Assembly (NCBI GenBank): GCA_002838815.1
Contig: LQGW01000052.1
Location: 1 to 64,000 of the forward strand
Direction: 5' to 3'
Length of the DNA: 64,000 nucleotides
From: Clostridiaceae bacterium JG1575
Lineage (GTDB): Bacteria; Bacillota; Clostridia; Clostridiales; Clostridiaceae
Shown here: positions 16,968 through 27,945 of the stretch, one piece after another
How the letters are laid out: each line of letters begins with the position of its first letter
Position numbering within the stretch: position 1 is the first letter of the stretch
Made by a program: the position numbers and the translations under genes
The notes under the pieces: model-generated
Seen by the model: only the letters and a program-made list of their open reading frames with translations
What the model was told of the DNA's origin: nothing
Databases searched by the model: none

Positions 16968-18131
16968 ATGAAGGAAAAACAAGTGGTCCTTTTGGGGGCG
17001 ACGGGGTCCATCGGCCGTCAAACCTTGGAGGTGGTGCGGGCCCACCCGCATTTAAAATTAGTCGGAGCTTCGGCCCATCGGGACCTAGCGGGTCTTCGTC
17101 GGGCGGTGCTGGAGCATTCCATTCCTTGGGTTTGTGTATCCGACCCCACGGTACCCCGGGAGAATATTCAGGATTTTTTGGGGGATCTGCCCTGTAAGAT
17201 CCTTTACGGCAAAGAAGGGTTGAAGGAACTGGCCGCCGCCCCTTCGGATATCGTCCTCACGGCGGTGGTGGGTCTCTCAGGCCTAGAAGCCACCTTAGCG
17301 GCTCTTGAGGCAGGGCGCGACATTGCCTTGGCCAATAAAGAGACCTTGGTGGGCGCCGGAGCGCTCGTGATGGCCAAGGCCAAGGCGCGGGGCGCATCCA
17401 TCCGTCCGGTGGATTCGGAGCACTCCGCTATTTTTCAGGCCTTACAAGGCTCGCGGGTTGAGGACATTGAGCGCTTGATCCTCACGGCCTCGGGCGGGCC
17501 CTTTCGAGGCAAAAAAACCAAGGATCTGCAAAACGTGACCCCCAAGGAGGCCCTGGCGCATCCCCAATGGACCATGGGGGCCAAGGTGAGCGTGGATTCG
17601 GCCACCTTGATGAATAAAGGGCTGGAGGTTATTGAAGCCCACTGGCTCTTCTGCGTTGCGCCCGAGCGCATTGCGGTTCATGTGCATCCCCAAAGTATCG
17701 TCCATTCCGCGGTGGAGTTTTGCGATCATTCCATCCTCGCTCAGCTGGGCACGGCCGATATGCGTCTGCCCATTCAGTACGCCCTCAACTACCCCGAGCG
17801 ATTGCCCGGTCCGGCGAAGTCTTTGGACCTCATCGCTCAAGGAACGCTGAGCTTTGAAGCGCCGGATGAATCGGTGTTTCCCTGCCTGCCGCTGGCCTAT
17901 GAGGCCTTGCGGCTGGGGGGCTACACGCCCTTAGTGTTAAATACAGCGGATGAAGTGGCGGTGGAACTTTTTTTGAAAGAACAGCTTCCTTTTTTAAAGA
18001 TTCCTCAGATGATCGAATTCGCCCTAGGGCATTTTCATCGGGAGGGGGCCTTAACTTTGGAGGGAATCTTGGACCTCGACGAGACGATTCGCCGGGAGTT
18101 GGCCCGAGCATTTTTCGAGAAAAAGTCCTAA
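16968..18131 (+). CDS. dxr: 1-deoxy-D-xylulose 5-phosphate reductoisomerase
   Basis: DXR, 387 residues, NADPH-dependent second enzyme of the MEP isoprenoid pathway. The N-terminal NADPH site is VVLLGATGSIGRQTLEV. The metal/substrate residues are in RPVDSEHSAIFQ and in the SATLMNKGLEVIEAHWLF region. ATG 16968 has GGAG six bases ahead. With ispG and uppS it shows that isoprenoids are made by the MEP route. Confidence 0.97.
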   Translation: MKEKQVVLLGATGSIGRQTLEVVRAHPHLKLVGASAHRDLAGLRRAVLEHSIPWVCVSDPTVPRENIQDFLGDLPCKILYGKEGLKELAAAPSDIVLTAVVGLSGLEATLAALEAGRDIALANKETLVGAGALVMAKAKARGASIRPVDSEHSAIFQALQGSRVEDIERLILTASGGPFRGKKTKDLQNVTPKEALAHPQWTMGAKVSVDSATLMNKGLEVIEAHWLFCVAPERIAVHVHPQSIVHSAVEFCDHSILAQLGTADMRLPIQYALNYPERLPGPAKSLDLIAQGTLSFEAPDESVFPCLPLAYEALRLGGYTPLVLNTADEVAVELFLKEQLPFLKIPQMIEFALGHFHREGALTLEGILDLDETIRRELARAFFEKKS

Positions 18132-18199
18132 GACAGGGATCCTCGCCGATGGGGGGCGAACGTTCCTCTTTTGTAACAACTGAGCGTTGCAAAATCCGA

Positions 18200-18205
18200 T
18201 ATAAT
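18200..18205 (+). promoter_or_regulatory. -10 element upstream of rseP
   Basis: Consensus TATAAT, but no -35 at a normal distance. Confidence 0.35.
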
Positions 18206-18295
18206 GAGTATGAATTGATGCCGGAGCGCGCTGGACCTAATCTAGGATCCCTCGAGCGCTGCCGAAACAAGACCGGTTACGAGAAGGAGAAAAAG

Positions 18296-19312
18296 ATGAG
18301 TATTGTCATAGCGATTTTGGGCTTTGGCTTTTTGGTGTTGATCCATGAATACGGCCATTTTATCGTCGCGCGCCTCAATGGGGTCCATGTGGAAGAGTTT
18401 TCTTTGGGCATGGGGCCGACCCTTTGGTCCAAGAAAGGGAAAAAAGGCACGGTTTGGTCCTTAAAAGCCTTACCCATCGGCGGGATGTGCCAGATGAAAG
18501 GGGAAGATACGGGAGAAGTGGACGTTTCCTCGGATTCGTTTCAGTCCAAGAAACCGTTGCAACGCATGAGCATTATTTTTGCCGGTCCCTTGATGAATCT
18601 TTTGGTGGGGTTTGTGTTTTTTGCTCTCTTGGCGCGAGGAACGGGCTTTCAGACCAATCAGGCGGCCACAATCCTGCCCGACAGCCCCGCTCAAGCAGCG
18701 GGTATGGTTGCAGGGGATGAAATTGAGGCCATCAATGGGAAGAAGGTGACGACCTTTATGGACGTGGTCACCTATACTGCCTTAGCGGAGGGCAAGCCCA
18801 TGCAAGTCACCCTGCGCCGGGGGGCCGAGCGGCTGCAAAAAGAGATTACGGCGAAAAAAACGCAAACCGGTCAATACCTCATTGGCTTTCGTCCGGTTCA
18901 AGAACTCCATCCAGGGCCCATTGTCTCTGTGCGGCAAGGCTTCAAAGAGGCTGGATCCATGGTCCGCCAAACCTATCAGTCCTTGGGTCTTTTGGTGACG
19001 GGCAAGGTGGGGCTCAACCAGATGGGGGGGCCGGTGGCCATTTTGGGCCTGGCCTCCAACGTTGCCAAAACCAGCTTATTAGGGTTTTTCCGGTTTTTGG
19101 GGTTCATTTCCATCAACCTCGCTATTTTTAATTTGTTGCCCTTTCCCGCTTTGGATGGGGGATGGCTTTTGGTTCTGCTCGTGGAGTGGATCAGCCGGCG
19201 AAAGTTGCCGGAAAAATTTATGACCGCGTGGAACGGCATCGGCTTTGCCATCCTTATGATCTTTATGGTGCTCATCACCTTTAAGGATTTGCTCTTCCCG
19301 CTGCGCCTGTAG
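18296..19312 (+). CDS. rseP: Site-2 intramembrane zinc metalloprotease RseP/RasP
   Basis: An M50 protease, 338 residues, that cleaves transmembrane segments such as anti-sigma factors and leftover signal peptides. The zinc site HEYGH is at residues 17-21 in the first helix. A PDZ domain follows (GMVAGDEIEAINGKKV), and the third catalytic motif is FPALDGGWL near the C-terminus. ATG 18296 is preceded by AAGGAGA. It sits in the usual dxr-rseP-ispG order. Confidence 0.96.
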   Translation: MSIVIAILGFGFLVLIHEYGHFIVARLNGVHVEEFSLGMGPTLWSKKGKKGTVWSLKALPIGGMCQMKGEDTGEVDVSSDSFQSKKPLQRMSIIFAGPLMNLLVGFVFFALLARGTGFQTNQAATILPDSPAQAAGMVAGDEIEAINGKKVTTFMDVVTYTALAEGKPMQVTLRRGAERLQKEITAKKTQTGQYLIGFRPVQELHPGPIVSVRQGFKEAGSMVRQTYQSLGLLVTGKVGLNQMGGPVAILGLASNVAKTSLLGFFRFLGFISINLAIFNLLPFPALDGGWLLVLLVEWISRRKLPEKFMTAWNGIGFAILMIFMVLITFKDLLFPLRL

Positions 19313-19348
19313 TCTCCGAAAGAACCACGTGAGGAAAGAGAAAGACAT

Positions 19349-20419
<1,071 letters not shown>

Positions 20420-20440
20420 AAGGAGGACCAATCAGAGGAG

Positions 20441-23400
20441 ATGGAATTTAAAAGAGAACTGGAAGAACGAATGGGAAAAAGGCTCCATGGCCTCTGCTTT
20501 AAAGTGCTCAATGCCGCCTATTTCAGCAAGCGCCCCACCCTGCAGGTGGTGGGGGAGACGAAGCATCCCCTGACGGGGGATCAGCGCCGCGTCACCGAAG
20601 AGATCATCGATGAAATCCTGGGCGTGAGCGTGAAGAAGATCATCATTACGACGCCCCAGGTGTCTAAAGAAGAGCCCTTGGCGGATGAGGCCCTCCAGGC
20701 GGCGTGGTTGGAGCTTTATCGGGAGGATCCCATTGCCCGGCGCTTTCTTTTGCAGGCGCGCCTTGAGCGAGTGGAGCGCTCCTACACCCTTCGCTCGGGC
20801 AACTCCGTCTTGTTGGCGCACATGAAGCAAAAACAAGTGGTGACCTCCTTAGAATACCTCTCGCGCATCATTGGACCCTCGGACACCCGGGTCAGCCTCG
20901 CGTATGAGGAAGCGCTCCAAGAGACGCCATCGGAGCCTTCGGGGCCCTCCTTGGTCCAGACGGTTTCAGCGCCGGCGTTGTCTTTGCCAACGCCCGCCAA
21001 GCCCAAGAAAATGGTGGTGCGGGAAGTCAAAGGGGAGGGGGTTCTTTTAGGCAAGCCCTTCAAAGATAAGGCCATTCCCATCGGGGATCTGGGGGAAGAG
21101 GAGCGCATGGTAAGCGTGGAAGGCCGCATTTTCAAGCGGGAAGAGCGCGAAGTGAGCGGTGGCAAAACCATGGTGCGTATCAATCTTTTTGATGAGACCG
21201 GCAGCATCACGGCGAAAACCTTCGTGAAGGACCTTGAGGAGGTTTCGCAGCTGAAGGTAGGCACGGTGGTGCGCATTAAGGGGAAGGTCTCCTACAGTCC
21301 TTACGATAAAGATCTTTGCGTGATGTTCTATCACGCTCTGCGGGGGGAAGAGGTCAAGCGAAGCGACCGTTCGCCGGAAAAACGCATTGAACTGCATGCC
21401 CACACCAACCTTTCAGCCATGGATGGGCTCATCCCCACTCAAAAGCTCATGGAGCGGGCGTTGGCTTACGGCCATAAGGCCCTGGCCATCACCGACCATG
21501 GGGTGGTTCAGGCTTTTGCGGAAGCTCAAGTGGCGTTGGATCGGAACCCGGAACGCTTTAAGGATCTGCAGATCATTTACGGCATGGAAGCTTATGTGGT
21601 GGATGATGAGACCGGCATCTTCTCTTCAGAGGAGCCCTATCCCTTCAGCGGCGAGTTCGTGGTTTTTGATATTGAAACCACGGGGTTTTCCCACGTCAAT
21701 GACGCCATCATTGAAATTGGCGCCGTGAAAATCGCCAAAGGCATGGTGGTAGGCGAATTTAGCGCATTTGTCAACCCTAAGGTTCCTTTGCCGGCCAAGA
21801 TCGTGGAGCTGACGCAGATTACCGATGCCATGCTGCGTGAGGAGCGCACCGTCGATGAGGTGCTGCCGGAATTTTTGGCTTTTTGCGGCTCTTTGCCTTT
21901 GGTGGCGCACAATGCGAATTTTGACATGGGCTTCATTCGCAAAAAAGCCGGGGATCTGGGGCTGCCCTTCGATAACGAACAGCTCGATACCGTCCCCTTG
22001 GCTCGCTTTGTCTACCCGCAGCTCAAGCGGGTTCGCCTGGATGTGGTGGCCAAGCATTTGAACCTAAATATGGGGACGCATCACCGAGCCGTGGACGATG
22101 CCCAGACGACGGCGAACATTCTGCTTCGGGCCTTCGAGAAGCTGGAGGCTGAAGGAATCAGCGATACGCAAGTCCTAAACCGGCGTTACCGCGAGGCCTT
22201 CGATCTTAGTAAACCCATGCCCTATCATATGGTGGTCTTGGTCAAAAACCAGTCGGGGATGCGCACTCTTTACGAATTGGTCACACAGTCCCACCTAAAG
22301 CACTTCAGCCGCACCCCGCGCCTGCCCAAAAGTTTATTGCGCGAGCATCGAGAGAATCTACTGTTCGGCTCGGCCTGCACCAATTCCGAGCTCTTTCGGG
22401 CCATTCTCGACGGCCGCAGCGAGGCGGACCTTTTAAAGATTGCCTCCTTTTACGATTACCTGGAGCTTCAGCCCTTAGCGAACTATGCCCCCCTTCTTGA
22501 GGAGGGTCGTACCACGGCTGCCCAGATGATGGAGATCCAGCAAAAAATCTTGTCTTTGGGTCGTACGTTGAATCGGCCGGTGGTGGCTACGGGCGATGTC
22601 CATATCTTGGATCCCGAAGACGCCAAGTACCGTCAGATCATCACTTATTGCCATGGCTTCTCCGGCGCTGGGGAAATGACCACGCCACTGCCTTACTACA
22701 CCACCGAGGAAATGCTCGATCACTTTGCTTATTTGGGTCCAGAGACCGCACGAAGCATCGTCATCGACAACCCACAGCACATTCTTTCTTTGTTGGAGCC
22801 CGTGCGGGCGATTCCCAAGGGGAAATTCCCGCCTGTTTTGGAAGGAGCGGAAGAAGAAGTGCGGGAGATCACGATGAATCGAGCCCGGGAGCTTTACGGC
22901 GATCCGTTGCCCAAGCTGGTTTTGGAACGATTGGAAAAGGAGCTGTCCGCCATCATCGACAACGGCTATGCCGCCCTCTACCTCATTGCCCGAAAACTCG
23001 TGAAAAAAAGCTACGACGATGGGTATCTTGTGGGCTCCCGAGGGTCCGTGGGCTCTTCCCTGGTGGCCACCTTCATGAACATCACCGAGGTCAACGGCTT
23101 GCCGCCGCACTATCGCTGTCCCGCCTGCCGCCATACGGAATTCATCCGAGACGGCTCCGTGGGCTCCGGGGTGGATTTACCGGAGAAAATCTGTCCCCAA
23201 TGCCAAACGACCATGCTCCGTGACGGTCACGACATCCCCTTTGAAACCTTCATGGGCTTCTCTGGAGATAAGGAGCCGGACATCGACTTGAACTTTTCCG
23301 GCGACAACCAAGGGGACATCCATCGCTACTGTGAGGTGCTCTTTGGCGAAGGCTACGTCTTTCGCGCTGGGACCATCGGCACCGTGGCGGAAAAAACCGC

Positions 23401-24700
23401 GCTGGGCTATGTGCATAAGTTTTTGGAGGAGAAGGGGCAGAGCGCCTCACCCATTGAGATTGAGCGTCTTGCCCTGGGCCTGACGGGTGTCAAGCGCACC
23501 ACGGGCCAGCATCCTGGAGGCATCATGGTGGTGCCCTCCAACAACAACATTCATAATTTTTGCCCGGTGCAGTATCCAGCGGATGATCAGGGCTCCGCGA
23601 CCATCACCTCGCACTTTGACTACCATTCCATCTCGGAATGTCTTTTAAAATTGGATATTCTCGGACACGACGATCCCACGGTGCTTCGCATGCTTAAAGA
23701 CACTACAGGCATTGATCCCGTCGATCTGCCCCTGGATGATCCCTTGGTGCTGGGGCTCTTCAACGGCACCGATTCTTTGGGATTGACCAAAGAAGAGCTG
23801 GAGTCCCCCGTGGGAACTTTGGGGATTCCGGAATTTGGAACCCGCTTTGTCCGACAAATGCTGGTGGACACCAATCCGCACACCTTCTCGGATTTGGTCT
23901 TGATTTCGGGCCTCTCCCACGGGACGGATGTTTGGGTCAACAATGCCCAAGAATACATTCGCCGCGGGGATACGGACCTAAAGGGCTGTATCTCCCTTCG
24001 AGACAACATCATGCTCTACCTCATTGAAAAGAAGATGGCGCCCAAACAAGCCTTTGACATTACGGAAAAGGTGCGTAAAGGCAAGGGCGTGTCCGCTGAG
24101 CAGGAGGCGCTGATGCGGGCCCATGAGGTGCCGGATTGGTACATTGAATCGTGCAAAAAGATCAAGTATATGTTCCCCAAAGGCCATGCTGTGGCGTACG
24201 TCACAAGCGCCGTACGCATCGGCTGGTATAAGGTGCATCGACCGGCGTATTACTACGCGGCCTACTTTAGCATTCGCGCCAAGGAATTTGATTTGGAGGT
24301 TGCCCTAAGAGGGGAGAACGCCGTGCGAGACGAGAAGTACCGCATTCAAGAGCTGGGCAAAAAAGCCACCCCCAAGGAGCAAGGCCTTTACGGTACCTTA
24401 GAGCTGGTGTTTGAGATGCTGAAGCGGGGCTTCCGCTTTTTGCCGGTGGATCTTTATAAAAGCCACGCCACCCGATTCCAAGTGGACGGAAATTCCCTGA
24501 TTCCCCCCTTCAACGCCATCAATGGGGTGGGCGACAATGCGGCTTTGGCGATTCATCAGGCCGCTCAGGAAGGAGAGTTCCTATCCAAAGAAGATTTCAA
24601 AGAACGCACCAAGGCGACGCGGACCGTGGTGGAGGCTTTGGAAGGCGCAGGCGTTCTGAAGAACCTTGGTGAAACCAATCAGCTTTCATTTTTCGGCTAA
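20441..24700 (+). CDS. polC: DNA polymerase III alpha subunit, PolC type
   Basis: Gram-positive replicative polymerase, 1419 residues. Domains in order: N-terminal domain; OB fold (about 220-305, starting VSVEGRIFKREER); PHP domain split around the exonuclease (ELHAHTNLSAMDG); DnaQ-type 3'-5' exonuclease with D410/E412 in VVFDIETTGFSH; polymerase core with GSRGSVGSSLVATFM, a four-cysteine zinc finger (CPACRHTEF and CPQCQTTM), and the catalytic acidic PDIDLNFSGD; C-terminal helix-hairpin-helix region. ATG 20441 has GAGGAG. The length is normal for PolC. Confidence 0.98.
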   Translation: MEFKRELEERMGKRLHGLCFKVLNAAYFSKRPTLQVVGETKHPLTGDQRRVTEEIIDEILGVSVKKIIITTPQVSKEEPLADEALQAAWLELYREDPIARRFLLQARLERVERSYTLRSGNSVLLAHMKQKQVVTSLEYLSRIIGPSDTRVSLAYEEALQETPSEPSGPSLVQTVSAPALSLPTPAKPKKMVVREVKGEGVLLGKPFKDKAIPIGDLGEEERMVSVEGRIFKREEREVSGGKTMVRINLFDETGSITAKTFVKDLEEVSQLKVGTVVRIKGKVSYSPYDKDLCVMFYHALRGEEVKRSDRSPEKRIELHAHTNLSAMDGLIPTQKLMERALAYGHKALAITDHGVVQAFAEAQVALDRNPERFKDLQIIYGMEAYVVDDETGIFSSEEPYPFSGEFVVFDIETTGFSHVNDAIIEIGAVKIAKGMVVGEFSAFVNPKVPLPAKIVELTQITDAMLREERTVDEVLPEFLAFCGSLPLVAHNANFDMGFIRKKAGDLGLPFDNEQLDTVPLARFVYPQLKRVRLDVVAKHLNLNMGTHHRAVDDAQTTANILLRAFEKLEAEGISDTQVLNRRYREAFDLSKPMPYHMVVLVKNQSGMRTLYELVTQSHLKHFSRTPRLPKSLLREHRENLLFGSACTNSELFRAILDGRSEADLLKIASFYDYLELQPLANYAPLLEEGRTTAAQMMEIQQKILSLGRTLNRPVVATGDVHILDPEDAKYRQIITYCHGFSGAGEMTTPLPYYTTEEMLDHFAYLGPETARSIVIDNPQHILSLLEPVRAIPKGKFPPVLEGAEEEVREITMNRARELYGDPLPKLVLERLEKELSAIIDNGYAALYLIARKLVKKSYDDGYLVGSRGSVGSSLVATFMNITEVNGLPPHYRCPACRHTEFIRDGSVGSGVDLPEKICPQCQTTMLRDGHDIPFETFMGFSGDKEPDIDLNFSGDNQGDIHRYCEVLFGEGYVFRAGTIGTVAEKTALGYVHKFLEEKGQSASPIEIERLALGLTGVKRTTGQHPGGIMVVPSNNNIHNFCPVQYPADDQGSATITSHFDYHSISECLLKLDILGHDDPTVLRMLKDTTGIDPVDLPLDDPLVLGLFNGTDSLGLTKEELESPVGTLGIPEFGTRFVRQMLVDTNPHTFSDLVLISGLSHGTDVWVNNAQEYIRRGDTDLKGCISLRDNIMLYLIEKKMAPKQAFDITEKVRKGKGVSAEQEALMRAHEVPDWYIESCKKIKYMFPKGHAVAYVTSAVRIGWYKVHRPAYYYAAYFSIRAKEFDLEVALRGENAVRDEKYRIQELGKKATPKEQGLYGTLELVFEMLKRGFRFLPVDLYKSHATRFQVDGNSLIPPFNAINGVGDNAALAIHQAAQEGEFLSKEDFKERTKATRTVVEALEGAGVLKNLGETNQLSFFG

Positions 24701-24726
24701 TAAGCGCACACGTGCAAGGAGGAGCA

Positions 24727-25470
24727 ATGGAAAAAGGAATCCGAAAACGTCCAAGAGGAGCCCGAGGACTTTTATTGGGGATCCTTCTTGCAATGGCCTG
24801 TTTTTTTATGGCGACGCCCAGGGCATGGGCCAATTCCGCGGAGCCGCCTCGGTTCCTTTTGGAGGTCGTCCATGCCCCGAAGGAGTTTACTTTGACGCAT
24901 CACCGCTCGCTCGGGGACCCCGGGGCTTTTGTTACAAAAAAGGAGCGGCTCGGCCAAATCGTCTACGCCATCTATTCCTCCAGCGCACAGGATGTGGTGC
25001 TCACCGTGCAATCCGGCAAAGAGACCAAGGACCTTATCTTGAAGCGTGCGGAGCGGACCTACAATACAAAATACACTTTGGATGGGCGAACGCTGGAGCT
25101 AAAACTTGGCCAGGATCCCACCTTAAAAGGATTCTCTGTGGCCCTTCGCCTCTTAACGACCCTGGGACTTGAGGGGCTCGTGTTCTATTTCATGGGCTAC
25201 CGCAGGCGAAGCTCTTGGGGCGTCTTTTTCCTAGTCAACCTCATCACGCAGGCCGGCGTCTTCCTCTTTATGAAAAACGCCACGTTCTGGGACAGCTATC
25301 TGGAGTTGGGCTACGTGTTTATGGAGCTTTGTGTGCTCCTTTTGGAGATGGTTCTTTTCCCTGTTTTTTTAAAGGAACAGGAGAAGCGCAAGGCGGTGGC
25401 GTATGCCTTCTTCGCCAATTTGGTGTCCCTTTTTGCCGGCGGGATGCTGCTTCGGGTGCTCCCGCTCTAA
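24727..25470 (+). CDS. Secreted/membrane protein of unknown function
   Basis: Not recognised. A 247-residue protein with an N-terminal signal peptide: basic MEKGIRKRPRGARG, a hydrophobic stretch, then a likely cleavage after AWA. The mature N-terminus begins NSAEPP, a motif I recall from uncharacterised Firmicute membrane proteins, followed by a beta-rich outside domain of about 100 residues. Four hydrophobic helices make up the C-terminal half (about 137-245). The start ATG 24727 has an ideal AAGGAGG (24717-24723). It is wedged between polC and the rimP promoter and probably co-transcribed with polC. An envelope role is likely but unproven. Confidence 0.75.
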   Translation: MEKGIRKRPRGARGLLLGILLAMACFFMATPRAWANSAEPPRFLLEVVHAPKEFTLTHHRSLGDPGAFVTKKERLGQIVYAIYSSSAQDVVLTVQSGKETKDLILKRAERTYNTKYTLDGRTLELKLGQDPTLKGFSVALRLLTTLGLEGLVFYFMGYRRRSSWGVFFLVNLITQAGVFLFMKNATFWDSYLELGYVFMELCVLLLEMVLFPVFLKEQEKRKAVAYAFFANLVSLFAGGMLLRVLPL

Positions 25471-25503
25471 AGGGGATGTCCCCCTTGGGGCAGGCTAAGG
25501 ACC

Positions 25504-25532
25504 TTGATTCCTCCATTCTTTTGTGGTATCAT
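25504..25532 (+). promoter_or_regulatory. Promoter for the rimP-nusA-infB operon
   Basis: TTGATT (25504-25509), 17-base spacer, TATCAT (25527-25532) with a TG-G extended -10. Confidence 0.6.
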
Positions 25533-25557
25533 GGAAGCCGTGGAATATGTATTGTGT

Positions 25558-25583
25558 AGGAGTGGGTCAACGGCCCGCTCCTC
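25558..25583 (+). promoter_or_regulatory. Leader hairpin upstream of rimP
   Basis: GGAGTGGG/CCCGCTCC stem with a seven-base loop and CTCTTTG after it. A similar GAGTGGG-type hairpin precedes rimP in many Firmicutes; it may act as an attenuator. Confidence 0.55.
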
Positions 25584-25659
25584 TTTGTTGAAGGCGAAGC
25601 ATCCCCCTTTTTCTGAGGGAACGGATGAGGGATTCGCTGGGAAAAAGGGAGGATGAGCG

Positions 25660-26121
25660 ATGGAAAAGATGGCCCAAGCGGCGCAGACGGCAACCGCCCA
25701 TGTGATTGCAGATCTAGGATATGATTTGTACCATGTGGCGTTTGTAGAAGAAGAAGGCGAGCATTATCTGCGCTATACGATTTTACGGCGCGACGATCGC
25801 GAGGTGACCTTGGCGGACTGCGAGAGGGTCTCCCGAGCGCTTTCCCCGGTCTTGGATGAGGCCGATCCCATCGACTTGCCCTATTTTTTAGAAGTTTCTT
25901 CCCCGGGCATTTTCCGGGTGCTTTATACCAAGGAGCATTATCAAAGTGCTTTGGGCGAGCGCATTCGAGTTCGGCGCATCCCCACGGCCAAGGGCCCGAA
26001 AAATCAAGCGGGCTTTTTGAAAGAAGTCGCGAAGGATCACCTGGTTTTGGAGCAGGGAAGTGAAGAAATATCCGTGCCCTTCGCTGAGGTGCTCACCGTC
26101 AACCTGGAACCGGAATTATAA
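25660..26121 (+). CDS. rimP: Ribosome maturation factor RimP
   Basis: RimP, 153 residues, assists 30S assembly. The N-terminal domain has LGYDLYHVAFVEEEGEHYLR and the conserved YFLEVSSPGIFRVL; the C-terminal SH3-like domain ends in VNLEPEL. ATG 25660 has GGGAGGATGAG upstream. First gene of the nusA-infB operon. Confidence 0.95.
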   Translation: MEKMAQAAQTATAHVIADLGYDLYHVAFVEEEGEHYLRYTILRRDDREVTLADCERVSRALSPVLDEADPIDLPYFLEVSSPGIFRVLYTKEHYQSALGERIRVRRIPTAKGPKNQAGFLKEVAKDHLVLEQGSEEISVPFAEVLTVNLEPEL

Positions 26122-26141
26122 GGAGGAATCAAACACCAATC

Positions 26142-27296
26142 GTGAAAGAGGAAAAAATCAACAAGCAAGAAATCATCAGCGCACTCAAGGAGATCTCTCG
26201 TATTAAGGGCATTGATGAGGACCTGCTATTTGTTACGTTAGAGGACGCGCTGACGGCGGCTTACCGGAAAAATTATAACGAGTCGTCGGAAGAAGTCGGC
26301 CAGGATATTGTGACCGAGGTCCATCGGGAAACCGGAGAGATCCGCATCACCAATTACCGCAGGGTCGTAGAGGAGGTCGAGGATGAAGCCTCTGAGATCT
26401 CCCTCGAGCAAGCAAAAGTAAAGCATCCGGGTATGGAATTGGGCGATCGTTTTGCCGAGGATGTTACCCCCAAGAACTTTATGCGAGTTGCCGCTCAAAC
26501 GGCCAAGCAGATCGTGACGCAGCGCATTAAAGAAGCCGAACGGTCCATCATCTACAATGAATTCAAAGAAAAGGAACACGACCTGGTGTCTGGGCTGATT
26601 CAGCGGAAGGACAAAGAGAACGTCTATGTGAACCTGGGCCGCATCGAGGCGGTGCTCCTGCCCAAGGAGCAGATCCCCGGCGAGAGTTATGAATTCAATC
26701 AACGACTGGAGCTTTATATCAGCGAAGTACGGCAAAATCCTAAGGGATCCGTGGTTGCGGTCTCTCGCACCCACCCAAATCTGGTGCGCCGACTCTTTGA
26801 GCGCGAAGTGCCGGAGATCTATGAAGGAATCGTAGAAATTAAAAGCATTTCCAGAGAAGCGGGCTCGCGGACGAAAATTGCCGTCGTGAGCCATCAAGAA
26901 GGCGTCGATGCTACGGGCGCCTGCGTAGGCAATCGGGGCAGCCGAGTGCAAAATGTGGTCTCGGAGCTCAAAAACGAAAAGATGGACATCATTGAATGGG
27001 ATAAAGATCCAGCCTTATTCATTGCCAATTCACTCTCTCCAGCCAAGGTTCAATCCATCACCTTAAATCCAGCGGAAAATGCGGCCCGCGTGATCGTGGA
27101 GGATGGGCAACTCTCCTTGGCCATCGGCAAGGAAGGTCAAAATGTCCGCCTCGCCGCGAAGCTCACCGGGTGGAAGATCGACATCAAATCCGATCACGAT
27201 CCCGAAGCCATGGCTGGCTTTGAAGCCTTTGCCCATGAGACGGTTACCCCATTGGAAAAGAAGCGGGAAGTTCCCCTAGCGGAGCTCTCGTACTAA
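26142..27296 (+). CDS. nusA: Transcription termination/antitermination factor NusA
   Basis: NusA, 384 residues, binds RNA polymerase and nascent RNA. N-terminal polymerase-binding domain (ALKEISRIKGIDEDLLFVTL), S1 domain (about 135-200), and two KH domains including GACVGNRGSRVQNVVSEL and LSLAIGKEGQNVRLAAKLTGW. As in other Firmicutes there are no C-terminal acidic repeats. The GTG at 26142 is the likely start; AAGGAGG lies 13 bases ahead, a slightly long spacing. Confidence 0.96.
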   Translation: MKEEKINKQEIISALKEISRIKGIDEDLLFVTLEDALTAAYRKNYNESSEEVGQDIVTEVHRETGEIRITNYRRVVEEVEDEASEISLEQAKVKHPGMELGDRFAEDVTPKNFMRVAAQTAKQIVTQRIKEAERSIIYNEFKEKEHDLVSGLIQRKDKENVYVNLGRIEAVLLPKEQIPGESYEFNQRLELYISEVRQNPKGSVVAVSRTHPNLVRRLFEREVPEIYEGIVEIKSISREAGSRTKIAVVSHQEGVDATGACVGNRGSRVQNVVSELKNEKMDIIEWDKDPALFIANSLSPAKVQSITLNPAENAARVIVEDGQLSLAIGKEGQNVRLAAKLTGWKIDIKSDHDPEAMAGFEAFAHETVTPLEKKREVPLAELSY

Positions 27297-27358
27297 ATGT
27301 TGCGGGAATCTCTTTTGGATAAGTGCATTCCTTTCCCGAAAGCCCCTATGGAGAAGTG

Positions 27359-27625
27359 ATGATGAAACCCAAGAAAATACCCATGAGAATGTGCTTGGGC
27401 TGCATGGAGATGAAGCCCAAAAAAGACTTGATCCGAGTCGTGAAGAATAAAGAGGGCGAGGTGTCCTTGGATGCTACGGGGAAAAAGCCAGGGCGTGGAG
27501 CGTATCTGGAAAAAAGCCCGGCCTGTCTTGAAAAAGCGTATAAAACCAAACGACTCAATAAAAACCTAGAAACCACCATTACCGAAGAACTTTATGAGAC
27601 GCTGCGCTCGCTCATCAACGATTGA
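27359..27625 (+). CDS. rnpM: RNase P modulator RnpM (YlxR)
   Basis: YlxR family protein, 88 residues, shown in B. subtilis to bind RNase P RNA. Motifs: RMCLGCMEMKPKKDLIRVV and the family GRGAYLEKSPACLEKA. Two adjacent ATGs (27359, 27362) follow GGAG at 27350; the exact start is uncertain. The stop overlaps the next start. Confidence 0.92.
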   Translation: MMKPKKIPMRMCLGCMEMKPKKDLIRVVKNKEGEVSLDATGKKPGRGAYLEKSPACLEKAYKTKRLNKNLETTITEELYETLRSLIND

Positions 27626-27930
27626 TGAACCGATTTTTGAACTTTTTGGGTCTGGCGAGAAAAGCTGGCCGGATAAGCTGTGGCGGAAATCTGACACAAA
27701 CCGCATTGATGCGGGGAACGGTCCATCTGGTCATCCTCTCAGAGGATGCCTCAGAGGGGACCAAGGACAAATTCGTGGGTCTTTGCAAAGGACGCTCTTT
27801 GGAGCTGATCCAGTGCAAATGTTCCATGGATGATTTGGGCAGTGCCATCGGAAAAGGACCCATTTCCGTCGTGGGAATCTACGACGAAAAGATGTCAGAA
27901 AAGCTGAAGGAGCTGTGTTTTGCTATGTAG
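27625..27930 (+). CDS. L7Ae-like ribosomal/K-turn RNA-binding protein (YlxQ)
   Basis: A 101-residue member of the L7Ae/L30e/YlxQ family, which binds kink-turn RNA. MNRFLNFLGLARKAGRISCG is the family opening, followed by the HLVILSEDASEGTKDK core. ATG 27625 overlaps the rnpM stop (TGATG); a TTG three bases earlier is an alternative. Conserved place between rnpM and infB. Confidence 0.88.
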   Translation: MNRFLNFLGLARKAGRISCGGNLTQTALMRGTVHLVILSEDASEGTKDKFVGLCKGRSLELIQCKCSMDDLGSAIGKGPISVVGIYDEKMSEKLKELCFAM

Positions 27931-27945
27931 CTAAGGAGGAAGACC

